A stretch of DNA of 64,000 nt from Carposina sasakii (lineage: Eukaryota; Arthropoda; Insecta; Lepidoptera; Carposinidae): positions 2,088,716 through 2,152,715 of the forward strand of contig CP053163.1 in NCBI GenBank assembly GCA_014607495.2. The letters are read 5' to 3'. Shown here one piece after another: positions 44,793-55,795 of this stretch. Below the pieces are notes generated by a model. The model saw nothing but the letters and a program-made list of their open reading frames with translations. It had not been told where the DNA came from and made no database searches. The translations under genes and the position numbers were made by a program. Each line of letters opens with the position of its first letter. Positions within the stretch are counted from its first letter, which is position 1.

Positions 44793-45092
44793 TTAAAGTA
44801 CTTCTGCGTAAATTATATTTTTTGTTTTATTTTCTTGTGGCAGAAGAACATACTGATTTTCTCTGCAACCCGATCTTGACAACGCGACATATAATTGGCC
44901 GTGTGAAAAGCAGTCTTGACGTAAGTCAATTCCAACGTGTTTAAACGTTTGCCCCTGTGATTTATTAATTGTTACAGCAAAAGATAACTTAACAGGGAAT
45001 TGAATTCTTTTAAAATGTTGAATAACTTTTCCTAAGACGGTATTTTCATATCTCTCAAAATTTAGCTGGGCTGTTAAGGGTTCTGCATCAGG
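44793..45092 (-). pseudogene. Helitron Rep/helicase C-terminus remnant
   Basis: The minus-strand frame from about 45092 to the TAA at 44793-44795 reads [56 protein letters not shown] and [15 protein letters not shown], then ends. [12 protein letters not shown] and [10 protein letters not shown] are the last motifs of the Pif1-type SF1 helicase that forms the C-terminal half of the Helitron transposase. Only about 100 residues remain, right at the element's 3' end as expected. The Rep nuclease and helicase motifs I-IV are absent. Upstream, an in-frame TAA is followed by a duplicated 87-bp piece of the same gene (45148-45234). The fragment proves that this short-repeat family descends from an autonomous Helitron. 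Confidence 0.88.
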
Positions 45093-45234
45093 TTATCTAG
45101 ACCTTCAATTTTATTACGTTATTAGAAAGTGCTTATCATGCTGAGCAACTTTTCCTAAGACGGTATTTTCATATCTCTCAAAGTTTAGCTGGGCTGCTAA
45201 GGGTTCTGCATCAGGCAGTCTAGACCTTCAATTT
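45025..45234. repeat. 87-bp duplication within the Helitron remnant
   Basis: CTTTTCCTAAGACGGTATTT through TCTAGACCTTCAATTTT occurs at 45025-45112 and again at 45148-45234 with few differences. Both are parts of the helicase remnant. Confidence 0.8.
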
Positions 45235-45536
45235 TTTTCTTTCATATCATTTCTACGTCATTTTATTCTTTCATACATATTTTTTGGATAACTTGAACCG
45301 TTTACGCAGCGCACGCAACGGAAGTCTCCAAAGTTGAATAATTTTCCCCGTTTTTTCCACATTTTCCTCTTATTCTTCGTCCCTATTGGTCGCACTGTGA
45401 TGATATATAGCCTAAAGCCTTCCTCGATAAATGGACTATCCAACACAAAAAGAATTTTTTAATTCGACCCAGTAGTTCCGGAGATTAGCGCGTTCAATCA
45501 AACAAACAAACAAACAAACTCTTCAGCTTTATAATA

Positions 45537-45710
<174 letters not shown>

Positions 45711-46009
45711 TTAATTAATATAGCAGCCGCCCACGACTTCGTCCGCGTGAGGGGGCGTTGTACCCGTGCGAAGCCGGGCAGGTTGTTGTATAGACTGTAG
45801 CCTTCCTTGGTAAATGGGCTATCTAACACTGAAAGAATTTTTCAAATCAGACCAGTAGTTCCTGAGATTAGCGCGTTCAAACAAACAAACAAACAAACAA
45901 ACTCTTCAGCTTTATAATATTAGTATAGATAAGTATAGATATACATGGGCCAAACAACGACTAGTGGCCCGGTGGGGCCGGAAGCGCTTCCCTTTTCACC
46001 AACCCCACA

Positions 46010-46528
46010 TTGGTGACCCCTGTGAACTGGACATACGCAACCTTCAGTCTTCAGGAACTTCACCATCATCGCAGCACTCCGCAGCAAAGGTATCACACAA
46101 CAGCATCACCTCTCCTCTTCTTCCACGACAGCAGCAGCAGTACGCCAGTAGCCAGCAGATTTATAAGAAGCGGCCATGACAGCTTCCTGGACCTTTTAGC
46201 AACGCACGCACGCATCGGCATCACGGAACAACATGTTCCCATTCCACGCGCAGACCAGAACACATCAGCCGCATTACGTTCCCAGTCGCCTCAAAGACCA
46301 GAACGCATCGCCGCAACACGTTCCCAGTCGACTCACCGACCAGAACGCATCTCGCCTGCGCGCTCGTCGCAACACTTTCCGGTCGACTCACTGACCCGAA
46401 TGCATACTTGTGAGAATACACGCTGGGTGCTGCCGAAGACATATCGACCTCCGGTCTGGAAGGGGAGTAATGTAGCGGAGCCATCTATCGGATACAGGAG
46501 AGAACCACAATCTAATGCAACATCCTAG
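46010..46528 (+). CDS. putative short protein of the TRIM-like element
   Basis: A 172-codon open frame that starts in the primer-binding region and ends inside the 3' LTR. Its composition is rich in Ser, Arg, Pro, His and Thr, with an internal repeat (SQSPQRPERIAA / SQSTHRPERISP) caused by tandem 45-50 bp units at about 46262-46380. I recognise no Gag zinc knuckle, protease or other domain. The frame may be fortuitous, since TRIMs often lack coding capacity; a degraded Gag is the alternative. Confidence 0.3.
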   Translation: MVTPVNWTYATFSLQELHHHRSTPQQRYHTTASPLLFFHDSSSSTPVASRFIRSGHDSFLDLLATHARIGITEQHVPIPRADQNTSAALRSQSPQRPERIAATRSQSTHRPERISPARSSQHFPVDSLTRMHTCENTRWVLPKTYRPPVWKGSNVAEPSIGYRREPQSNATS

Positions 46529-46569
46529 ATCGCGATATCGAAGTTTCTTACAATTATTGGAATATATAC

Positions 46570-48024
46570 AAAGCGCCGGGCGACGATGGAATTACAACAG
46601 AGCTTCTAAGAGCGGGTGGAACTCCGGTACTGAAGGTCCTCCAAAGGCTCTTCAATTCCGTCCTGCTCGAAGGGGTAACGCCGGAAGCATGGAACAGAAG
46701 TGTGGTGGTGCTGTTCTTTAAAAAAGGCGATAAAGCCTTTCTGAAGAACTATAGACCCATCTCGCTTCTGAGCCATGTCTACAAGTTGTTTTCAAGGGTA
46801 ATCACGAATCGTCTTGCTCGCAGGTTTGATGACTTCCAGCCTCCCGAACAAGCCGGTTTCCGAAAAGGGTTTAGCACCATAGATCATATCCACACGCTAC
46901 GGCAGATTATACAAAAAACGGAAGAGTATAATCGGCCACTATGCCTAGCGTTCGTGGACTATGAGAAGGCCTTTGATTCGATCGAGACATGGGCAGTGTT
47001 GCGGTCTCTCCAGCGGTGCCATATTGACCATCGATATATCGAAGTGCTGAAGTGTTTATACAGCAATGCCACCATATCAGTACGAGTACAGGAGCGGAGC
47101 ACTGAGCCGATTTCCTTGCAGAGGGGAGTGAGACAAGGAGATGTTATTTCTCCGAAGCTCTTCACCAATGCAGTGGAAGACGCCTTTAAGCTTCTCGAAT
47201 GGAAAGGACTCGGCATCAATATCAATGGCGAATACATCACTCACCTTCGGTTCGCAGACGACATCGTGGTCATGGCAGAATCGCTGAGGGATCTAAGCAC
47301 AATGCTCGATGGCCTCAATCGAGTCTCCCAACAAGTGGGCCTGAAGATGAACATGGACAAGACGAAAATCATGTCGAACGTCCATGTGCCGCCCACTCCT
47401 GTACTGGTTGGGAGCTCGATGCTTGAAGTTGTTGACGAGTATGTTTACCTGGGACAGACGGTCAAACTAGGTAAGTCCAACTTTGAGAAGGAGGTAACTC
47501 GGCGAATCCAACTCGGCTGGGCAGCGTTCGGGAAACTACGAAGCTTATTTGTGTCCAAGATACCCCAGTCCTTAAAGACGAAGGTGTTCAACCAGTGCGT
47601 GCTGCCGGTGATGACCTACGGTGCCGAGACGTGGTCTCTAACTATGTGCCTCATAAAAAAGCTCAGGATCGCACAGCGAGCGATGGAGAGAGCTATGCTT
47701 GGGATCTCTCTGCGTGATCGAATCAGAAATGAGGAGATCCGCAGACGTACAAAGATCACCGACATAGCTGAACGGTCCAGCAAGCTGAAGTGGCAATGGG
47801 CAGGGCACATAGCTCGAAGAACTGATGGCCGATGGAGTCGGAAAGTTCTAGAGTGGATACCACGTATCGGCAAGCGCAGCGTGGGAAGGCCACCCGCGAG
47901 GTGGACGGATGACCTGGCCAAGGTTGCGGGCGTCGGTTGGATGCAGGCTGCTTCCGACCGGTCGGAATGGAGGTTGTTGGGGGAGGCCTATGTCCAACAG
48001 TGGACTTCTCAGGGCTGTAAATGA
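46570..48024 (+). CDS. RTE-clade reverse transcriptase, partial
   Basis: The frame is open from the insertion junction (no start codon of its own) for 484 residues to TGA. RT blocks in order: KAPGDDGITTELL, FFKKGDKAFLKNYRPISLL, EQAGFRKGFSTIDHIHTL, FVDYEKAFDSIE (catalytic Asp), GVRQGDVISPKLF, HLRFADDIVVMAES (catalytic FADD), LKMNMDKTKIM and YVYLGQTV. The C-terminal part has the RTE-family features LPVMTYGAETWSLT, RAMLGISLRDRIRN, WQWAGHIAR and GRPPARWTDD, ending with WTSQGCK. It would reverse-transcribe its own and SINE RNA at a nicked target. The AP endonuclease and RT N-terminus are missing, so this copy is inactive, but its undamaged frame implies a recent arrival. Its G+C content is visibly higher than its surroundings. 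Confidence 0.92.
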   Translation, partial: KAPGDDGITTELLRAGGTPVLKVLQRLFNSVLLEGVTPEAWNRSVVVLFFKKGDKAFLKNYRPISLLSHVYKLFSRVITNRLARRFDDFQPPEQAGFRKGFSTIDHIHTLRQIIQKTEEYNRPLCLAFVDYEKAFDSIETWAVLRSLQRCHIDHRYIEVLKCLYSNATISVRVQERSTEPISLQRGVRQGDVISPKLFTNAVEDAFKLLEWKGLGININGEYITHLRFADDIVVMAESLRDLSTMLDGLNRVSQQVGLKMNMDKTKIMSNVHVPPTPVLVGSSMLEVVDEYVYLGQTVKLGKSNFEKEVTRRIQLGWAAFGKLRSLFVSKIPQSLKTKVFNQCVLPVMTYGAETWSLTMCLIKKLRIAQRAMERAMLGISLRDRIRNEEIRRRTKITDIAERSSKLKWQWAGHIARRTDGRWSRKVLEWIPRIGKRSVGRPPARWTDDLAKVAGVGWMQAASDRSEWRLLGEAYVQQWTSQGCK

Positions 48025-48034
48025 TGAAATGATG
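46570..48034 (+). mobile_element. 5'-truncated RTE-clade LINE inserted in the 3' LTR
   Basis: The insertion splits the LTR at GGAATATATAC / ATGGGCC, with ATAC on both sides (46566-46569 and 48035-48038) as a possible short target duplication. It ends with GGGAGGCCTATGTCCAACAG, GTGGACTTCTCAGGGCTG and a short ATGATGAAATGATG tail, the RTE type of end. Confidence 0.88.
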
Positions 48035-48103
48035 ATACATGGGCCAAACAACGACTAGTGGCCCGGTGGGGCCGGAAGCGCTGCCCTTTTCACCACCCCC
48101 ACA

Positions 48104-48903
48104 CTCCGCGCATCCTGCTCTATGTATTAGGGACGTGGCTGCGCCGCATCAGTCGTACCTACCTCACAATAATACGGGGCCTCTGGCCTAACACAAAATT
48201 CTTGTGTGAGAATAATAAAATATAATAGTAAAAATGCTATTTTTTACAAAGAAATAATCGAAGTTTTAATAGTAGAAAATGGCTAATAATTTGTCGTTCG
48301 CTTCACCTGCATCAGCATTACCATGATGCATTAGCGATCGTCACAAATTCTCGATAGAGCCTGCATTTTCGAGAAATAAATGGCAACAGTGTACAAAAAA
48401 AACCCTCGCAAAAAAAAAAACGCTCGCTACGCTCGCGCTATAATATTTTCTTTGTACATTTTTTACACATTCAGTGCCGGCGACTACTTATTACACTAAT
48501 GGCAACAGTGTGCAAAAAAAACCCTAAAAATATTGCGCTCGCTACGCTCGCGCTATAATATTTTCTTTGTATATTTTTTACACATTCAGTGCCGGCGACT
48601 ACTTATTACACTATTTTAAAGGCGAAAATTTTTGAGTGTGTATGTTTCTTACTTCTTCACGTCTACAAACGGATGGAGCGATTTAAATAAAATTTTGTAT
48701 AGAGTTAGCTGACACCCTTAACACATAGGCTGTTTTTCTGCAGTTAAGTTTTTCAAGTGTACAATATAGAATAAATATTTTTGAGTACAGTACTTACGTA
48801 CATTAATAAAATACCTACTTTTTACTTGTATCTATTGTTATCAAAATTAAATTATAAGTTCTTGACTTGACCACGATTATGTGACCCCCTCCTGGCGCCA
48901 AAG
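48104..48903. other. right part of hAT element; tandem duplication at 48380-48614
   Basis: A unit of about 119 bp (TGGCAACAGTGTACAAAA ... GTGCCGGCGACTACTTATTA) occurs twice (48380-48498, 48499-48614). Each contains CGCTCGCTACGCTCGCG. A Helitron-like 5' fragment (GAGTGTGTATGTTTC, CTTCTTCACGTCTAC) follows at about 48628-48720. No transposase is visible. Confidence 0.6.
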
Positions 48904-48926
48904 CTGGATCCGCCCTTGCCAGTGAT

Positions 48927-49311
48927 TGACTCATACTGCGAGTAGGCTACATTGACAATCGCATCTCCTCTAGTTTCCTCCATGTTATCTTGTAGGAGAT
49001 AGTTAGTCAATATCACTTAGATAAATCTTTGTCTTCCATCGTGCATCGCATTTAGTCAAGAAAAAGCGAACGATGTACAGTTACCTACTTAGAAAACACT
49101 CATACCGTACATGTACCATAGTTCCAAAACATGCAGTGGTACGAGTACGATATAGATCTATTACGATTTTATTTTTTCTACGAGTATCATTTCGCTCTGC
49201 AGCCTGAGCTTGTGTAGGTACTAATATGGGTAAAATATGTAAGTTAAATAATGCAATTAGCGTTTTCCATGAAAAACATGCGATAATAACAATATACCTA
49301 ATCATAGCTTG
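48927..49311. other. no gene recognised
   Basis: Nothing supported. Confidence 0.5.
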
Positions 49312-49420
49312 TATAAAACAAAGTCGCTTCCCGCTGTCTGTCTGTCCCTATGTGTGCTTAGATCTTTTGAACTACGGAACGGATTTCAATGCGGTTTTTT
49401 AAAATAGATGTACCAGCATT
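49312..49420 (+). repeat. Helitron 5' fragment
   Basis: AACAAAGTCGCTTCCCGCTG, TGTCTGTCTGTCCC and TGCTTAGATCTTTTGAAC match the 5' end of the Helitron at 7132-7343. The 3' end is lost. Confidence 0.65.
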
Positions 49421-50066
49421 GCATCCGTAGTTACATAAGAAAAAAAAGATATTTTATTTTTAACGCTGTACAGTAGCGTACATGTATCTAAGGTGCCGTA
49501 AGCGGTTTGTGGTTGTCGACTGCAGTACATTAGCGTTGCAGCTGCTAAGTGCTAATGAGAGTAAGTTTAGTTGCATCTACGTCCATACTATTCTTACAAA
49601 CGCCATTTTTTTCTATTGTAGTCGCGAGGAGAAGTTAATGAGATGTAATTGTTGTATTGTACTCGTATTGCAACAGCTAGTACATTTAGAAAAGAGATGG
49701 AATAACCTTTACTATAACATCATTATCTCACGACACTAGGTTAAATCATAAAAGAGCGCTAGAGTTTTAATATTATCTACTAATAATAATTTCTCTTTTC
49801 AAGTACCTCAGAGTTACTACCCTAAGCTACAGTAAAATGCAAGGTAATTAAAAGATAAGGTCATAGGGAGTGAGGCTATTTTATATGTCGTTACATACTG
49901 TTAGGGGTTGCCCGGCCAGAGGTTAATTACTGGGCATTAAGGGTAGTTTCTAGAATGGTTATCATTATTGCGGAATTTAGGTTGCGAGTCGCTTATATTT
50001 ATCTTCAAACAACCACTTTGAAAGTATGTATGGACAAAAATATAGGTTAGTTCATGAGATATGATA
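49421..50066. other. no gene recognised
   Basis: Nothing supported. Confidence 0.5.
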
Positions 50067-50311
50067 TACAGGATGCAATTTTCTCCATGAAAGCATACTT
50101 AGAACGTATCTGGTTGCCAAGATGTTAGGGTCCAGAGTTGAGTTATACAGATTGTATTGGTTTTTTTGCAGAAATGCTCGGTGGCGCGTGTTACGAACAT
50201 ATTTCGTAAAAAAAAAGTTATTAATTTTTTTTGCACAAACTTACATTATTTGATGTAAGTATAGAGTAACGTATGCTTCGTAAACAATAATAACCAAAAA
50301 ACATCCTGGTA
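50067..50311 (-). mobile_element. MITE-2 copy, shortened
   Basis: TACAGGATGCAATTTTCTCC at the left and AAAAACATCCTGGTA at the right, with internal blocks of MITE-2. About 140 bp is missing compared with the other copies. Confidence 0.65.
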
Positions 50312-51720
50312 TGTATTGATAGGTATCTTGATTATAGCTAAGAATTAAAGTAATATAATACTAATATCATTAGTATGCGAGAGGATTGTCTATGAGCACC
50401 TGCATTGCAGCTCGGTGCTAGATAAGCAAGACTTAGGAAGTTTGTGTGTAGTCTGCGCTAAGTCTTTTTATTGCAAAGTTTGTACTACAGTATTATAGGC
50501 ACAATTATTATGAAAGCCTAACGACTACCTCCGTATGAAATTTAGAAATTAACGTGGAAATTTTTGAGAAATCCTTTCTTATGGGATGCTTATACACAGA
50601 ACACACCCTCCAAGTTTTAAGGTTCTACCATCAGTGTGTCTAAAATCTGTGCATTGATCCGTCAGTCATTCTGAATTTTTTTTAAATATATTTTAAATTA
50701 TGTTGCCTTGTCTAATTGTGCTGGCATTTTTTTGTTTTTTCTTTTATGTGGGCAGTGGTAGCGGGGTGACTCTTTTACACTATTTACAATGTGCACACTT
50801 CTCTGTGGATGATCGGCATTACCATATTAATATTATACTATTATGTATTCTTTGTCACATAACGAAAGCATTACAATAGCTGTGAAATACCTGTATATAA
50901 ATATAAATATGATATCTATAAAGATATCATACCGTTAAACCAAATAAAATAATATATGTAAAATAAGCGTAGCAATAAATCGCTGTCGTGTGTACATTTG
51001 TTTGGATATCTTAATATAAATAGTGATACCTAAATAACTCTATATTTTTCTTGAATAAAACTTTAGCTTTACCTAAAGGATAATATATTATTTCACTTTA
51101 TAGACAATGATAAATGAAGAATGGGTGGAGGGTCCATGTATTTTATAACCAACTTCAAATAAAAGGAGCCAACAATTAGTCACATTTTTTTTATGTATCT
51201 CTTTTTTACCCGACTGCCCGACGCAAAGGAGTGATATTATATTTAACAGCCTATGTATGTATGTTTGTATATTCCTTTGAAGCACTACACAGACCTAACG
51301 CCTCGGCCGATTTTTATGATTCATACGTCAATCGATTCCTCTTAGTCCGGTGAGTGTCACTAAAGACATGAAAATCCAATATGGCGATTACTGGACATCA
51401 TATTGTGAAAATGAAAAATAAATATATAAATAATTATATAAATAAATAAAATCGACAAACTATATCAAGTGGGGTAAGTTGAATAGTTAATTAAAAAATA
51501 ATTTTTAATTTTCTCTCAACATTTTTCAATTCGACTGATCGTTTAGGATCTGTGTCGATTTAAAGTTGCGTAACAACCAATCTCACATAAGTTTTTAGAC
51601 AGTAGAAATTTACGATGAGAAGACGAAACATGCCGAGCATGTTCAGCATGTTTATTGAAGCGTACCTATTAGTAGCTAGCTACTTATAACTAAAAAGTAT
51701 AAAAAAAAAACTTAATTTAT
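50312..51720. other. no gene; family H fragment near 51208-51420
   Basis: TTTACCCGACTGCCCGACGC and CCTCGGCCGATTTTTATG are parts of a dispersed repeat with ends in CGCAGTCGGGTA (also 43640, 51995, 61780). The rest is unassigned. Confidence 0.45.
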
Positions 51721-51993
51721 AAAAGAACCAAACTATGTACCTACCTACATAATAAAAAAAAACTGAAAAGAAAAAAACAAGCACTTGGATGTCCGGTGGT
51801 CTAGTATTATATGATATATTATTTAATACTATTGAAGAAAATAAAATATTTTGTTATAATGGAACATAACAACTGAACAGCCAGGATCCATTGTAATATT
51901 AGATTGGTTATATTAGACCACCGAACATTTACCCAAGTGTTTGTTTTTTTTCTTTTCGGTTTTTTTTTATTATGTACATAGCTTGGTTCTTTT
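51721..51993. mobile_element. foldback MITE-8 with about 80-bp inverted arms
   Basis: AAAGAACCAAACTATGTAC, AAACTGAAAAGAAAAAAACA and TCCGGTGGTCTA at the left pair with TAGACCACCGAAC, CTTTTCGG and ACATAGCTTGGTTCTTTT at the right. It sits beside a CGCAGTCGGGT motif of family H, possibly as its inner part. Confidence 0.75.
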
Positions 51994-52307
51994 TTACGCA
52001 GTCGGGTTTTTGGATTTTATAAATTATTGACTCTTCGAGTACTTCGTAGTATATTGATATGTTTCAAGCAAATGTTACGCTTTATTCGAAACAACCAGCA
52101 ATATTATATTTTCTCTTCCACACATATACTTATTACTACTTAATATATTTTAAATACTCGTACGCTATCAATTTGTTGGCTTATTTCTCAGGAATCCTAT
52201 GGGATGTCATTTTAAATAAAAACAAATTGGAGATATAAACTAGACGTGAATACAGCCATATCTATAATAATTACGGAAAAAACCTTTACCAAGTGTAATT
52301 ATTATTA

Positions 52308-52535
52308 TACAGGATGTAACAAAAGGGGTATATTAAGCGAAAAGCTATGTAAACAGCCTACTTAATGGAAACAAAAATTCAGACTCGAAATCACATATTT
52401 ATTTATGTAGATACATAGTATGGAGAATTCCTAAATAACTCAGGAATGTTCTTCATACGAGTATAATTTTGAAAAATAAACATGTCATTTCGAGTGTAAA
52501 ATTTTGGAAATAGGTTCTATATAGTGGGCTATTTA
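52308..52535. mobile_element. MITE-1 copy, right end missing
   Basis: TACAGGATGTAACAAAAGGG starts the left arm. The right arm stops at GGGCTATTTAC, losing the last 35 bp. Confidence 0.8.
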
Positions 52536-52952
52536 CAAACAAACACGTAGTAGAGTAGATCACAGATAATGACCTAGAGTTCGAGCTGGCTTATTTGATA
52601 TTCCCCGGAGATGGATGCATTGGAAGTCGGATTCAGGCGTTATATTGGAAACAAAGTTACTGTATTGGTCATATCGGTGTATACAATTTATCTAGTTTTT
52701 AATAGCCATGGACACAATCAAGAGTGATTGGCACACGAATAAATTTTAAAAAAAGTATCAGAACCCTAAAATGTTTAAAAAAGATGTCATTGTACATGCA
52801 AGAGTGATTGATGGCAATCTCCCCCTCTGAACCAATTCCTTACAAAAGACAACTTTGTTTTTAATCCCGTAAAAAGGTCAAAATGGCCTCGGATTTGCTG
52901 TTTTAATTTAGATAGAATACTAGCCGATGCGATAGCTATCAACCTATATACT

Positions 52953-53156
52953 TATACATATTACAAATGTGAAAGTGTGTGTGTGTGAGTATGTTTGTCC
53001 ACCTTTCACAGCAAAACTATTGAACCGATTTGAATTAAATTTGCTACACAAATAGTCTAGAACCTGTGAAAGGACATAGGCTACTTTTTATTGCGGTAGG
53101 TGGCACCAGCGCGCTATAATCGAATACCGCGCGAACGAAGTCTCGGGCAACAAATA
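52953..53156 (+). mobile_element. Helitron-like repeat
   Basis: TACAAATGTGAAAGTGTGTG, CAGCAAAACTATTGAACCG and the 3' block GCGCGAACGAAGTCTCGGGC match a second lepidopteran Helitron-type family. The termini are eroded. Confidence 0.5.
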
Positions 53157-55093
53157 GATTACGCGAAATTTCCAAGTATTATCGACATCTAATTTCAAGC
53201 ATCCAAACATCTATACATTTCACAAAGGTTCACATTTATCATAACTATAAGTTGGAATGGAAATTAAAAACATATAGTTCCATTTTCGTCGGTGGTCTCT
53301 CGAATCTACGACCTCGGAGATGTTGTACTGCGTAAGTGCTCTAAACTACATAAATTTTAAACGCTGATAAAAAGAGAATAAAAAATAGAAAAAGTTTAAC
53401 ACTTTTTCAGATTTTTTTAAAGACAGATAGGTATTACAAACTTTATAGGCCTTCTAAGTTCTACCCCGTCTAGGGGACACAGGAACTTTAGTCAACAGTC
53501 ATATATGAGTAATGACAAATGACACGGTCTATATTAAAATTAAAACACTGTAAAAGTAAAACCATGACAGGATTCGGCGGGAAAAGCTGGAAGGGAGCGG
53601 GTGTAATTTTCTTGTGAAAATCGAAATTTATTTGTAGATGGCTTGCATGTGTCCGTAAAGTGATGTTTTCTTGTAGATAAGTACCTAATATTTTGTTTAC
53701 TTGTTATGTGAATCTAGTGCGTGTGCACGGTTTTATATGCAGGTAAGCTGAGTAAAACTTTAGTCGGAATACGATCTCTTTATGGGCTCATGTAAGTTGT
53801 TTCTGCAATTATTTTAGATTTTTACTAATTTTAAACTCGTTCTTGAGAATTTTCCCGACGTTTCCACTCATTATTATTAACATCCATCATAAATTCAGAA
53901 TTCATTTACTAAAGACAATGATTATGGCTGTATGGTCTAAGTTCCCCTTGTCTATCCTTCGGGATAAACTAAACAAAAAAAACCATGTCACATAAACACG
54001 ATTTGTTAAACACTAGACTCACCTATAATACCTAATACAATTTATAAAAAGGACTTTTCTCGGCATTCCCCCTTGGGAATGAGATTAAAGCAAATAGAAA
54101 CAACAGAAGATAAAGAATATTAGTCCAGAATCCGGATAAGTAGCCCAAGTTTCTGAATCACTTTTAATTTTCTCCGGTCCTTTTGAATTAAGTTAAGAAC
54201 TTTTTCATTTGGGTGTTCTTGTACGTTAAATTGGATGTTTTTTTTTATTTATTCAACTGTATATTACAATTTATTAAGGGAACAGCTGAAAATCTGAATC
54301 GAGTGGGTGGGAATAAAAATATTGCATTTTTTATTTAATTAATTATCTTTAACTTTCTTGGGAATTATGGTTTAGCAATGCTTATAACTGGTTCTAAATT
54401 TTATGGTGTATTTCTCACTTTTTAGCAGCAATTAATTTAATCTATAATTTAAGTAGGGTCTCATTAAGGGTTTCTAAATCAGCACTTGGTTTTAAGATTA
54501 CCCCAAATTGTCTGATAACGGTTTAAATATTTTCATAATAGACAGTATAATTGCAGACTTTTCGTTTTTTAGAAATCTATTGTAGGATAACCAAAAAATT
54601 TAAACGAGTGGTTTTAATTTAAAAACAGGAAAGCTTTTGCCCAGCAGTGGGACACTTTTATACCAACTATATAAGAAGACTACATTTAGCAAGAGGTCAT
54701 GGCTATTAGCTTGTAGCTTAAAGCTATACAGCATGTAAGTGGCAGCCAGGCAAAAACTGTTATTCTGAACTGCTTATAAGTTTCTTATTTTAATCTTCCG
54801 ACGTCTTCCCAATTGTCATCTATTTCGAAATAACCTTCAAAGTTCAAAATGTTAATGTACATTCTACCAATGTTAAGTTATATCCCGAAATAGTCGAAAT
54901 GTATTCCACTGTTTAAAGTTTAAGGTCGTATTTAGAATAGCTTTATCAGCTTGCAATTCCGTCGAGTATTTAAATGCAACATTGTAAGAGTTGGAATACG
55001 TGCAAATGCACTGTAACAATATGAATTATGCAGTAAATATTCCTATGTTGTTAAAATATAAATCTTAATATTAATTGTATAATGACTGTAGTT
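53157..55093. other. no gene; two short repeat fragments
   Basis: 53573-53690 is the second copy of the 33395 segment. 54724-54765 is a MITE-4 end fragment. Otherwise AT-rich DNA with nothing I can assign. Confidence 0.5.
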
Positions 55094-55274
55094 CACAGGA
55101 GTTACTAATGGGGGGGGTGGTGAAAAGGGAAGCGCTTCCGGCCCCACCGGGCCACTAGTCGTTGTTTGGCCCATGTATATATTCCAATCATTGTGAGAAA
55201 CTTCGATATCGGGTTCTAGCATTTCGCATTCGATTGTGGTTCTCTCCTGCATGCGATAGATGGCTCCGCTACAT
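55094..55274 (-). mobile_element. LTR of the TRIM-like element plus primer-binding region
   Basis: On the minus strand it runs from TGTAGCGGAGCCATCTATCG through AGTGGCCCGGTGGGGCCGG to a C run, then ACTCCTGTGAACT, the start of the interior seen at 46010. It is an uninterrupted copy of the LTR and served to reconstruct the split LTRs at 44-48 kb. Because it continues into the interior, it is a truncated element rather than a clean solo LTR. Confidence 0.8.
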
Positions 55275-55596
55275 AACTATGGAAATTTTGCATGTACTAG
55301 CACGGATTGAGTATTTGATTTGTCTATTTCTTTTGCTAGAAGATCAAGTTTGGCAGGTGATCGGCCATAAAACAAATTGTTTAATGCTTAAAGATTGAAA
55401 TTAATCACAGATTCTTCAGATTTTATTTCAAATATTAAATTTTATATGAACACAATTGAAGAGTTAATCTGAGGTATGCAAAAATCTCTCAAGATTACAA
55501 TTGACTGTTACAAGTTTCGTCAATATCTGTTTTATACTTTTTGCATGCAAAGTAACATATTCCTCACGTTCGCATTTATAGTATTTAGTAAGATCT

Positions 55597-55795
55597 GTTG
55601 GTCCTGCGCCTGATCTCTGTCCGGTCGTGTCGGCTTTCCGTCCCATCGGACTATGAGAGTAAAGGAATAGAGAGTGCATCTGTGTTTGCGCACACACTTG
55701 TGCACTGTAATATCTCCTGCGTACCTGGCCAATCTCCGTAGAGAGGTCGCCTTGGCCGAAATACGGTCGGAGTACATCATGATCATCATCATCAA
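55597..55795 (+). repeat. tRNA-derived SINE, family B (5' truncated)
   Basis: From GTTGGTCCTGCGCCTGATC to TACGGTCGGAGTACATCATG and an ATCATC tail; no tRNA-like head. Confidence 0.85.

Noticed and set aside
46221..46484. Minus-strand 87-residue protein opposite the TRIM interior
   Set aside because: Caused by tandem repeats with few stops on either strand.
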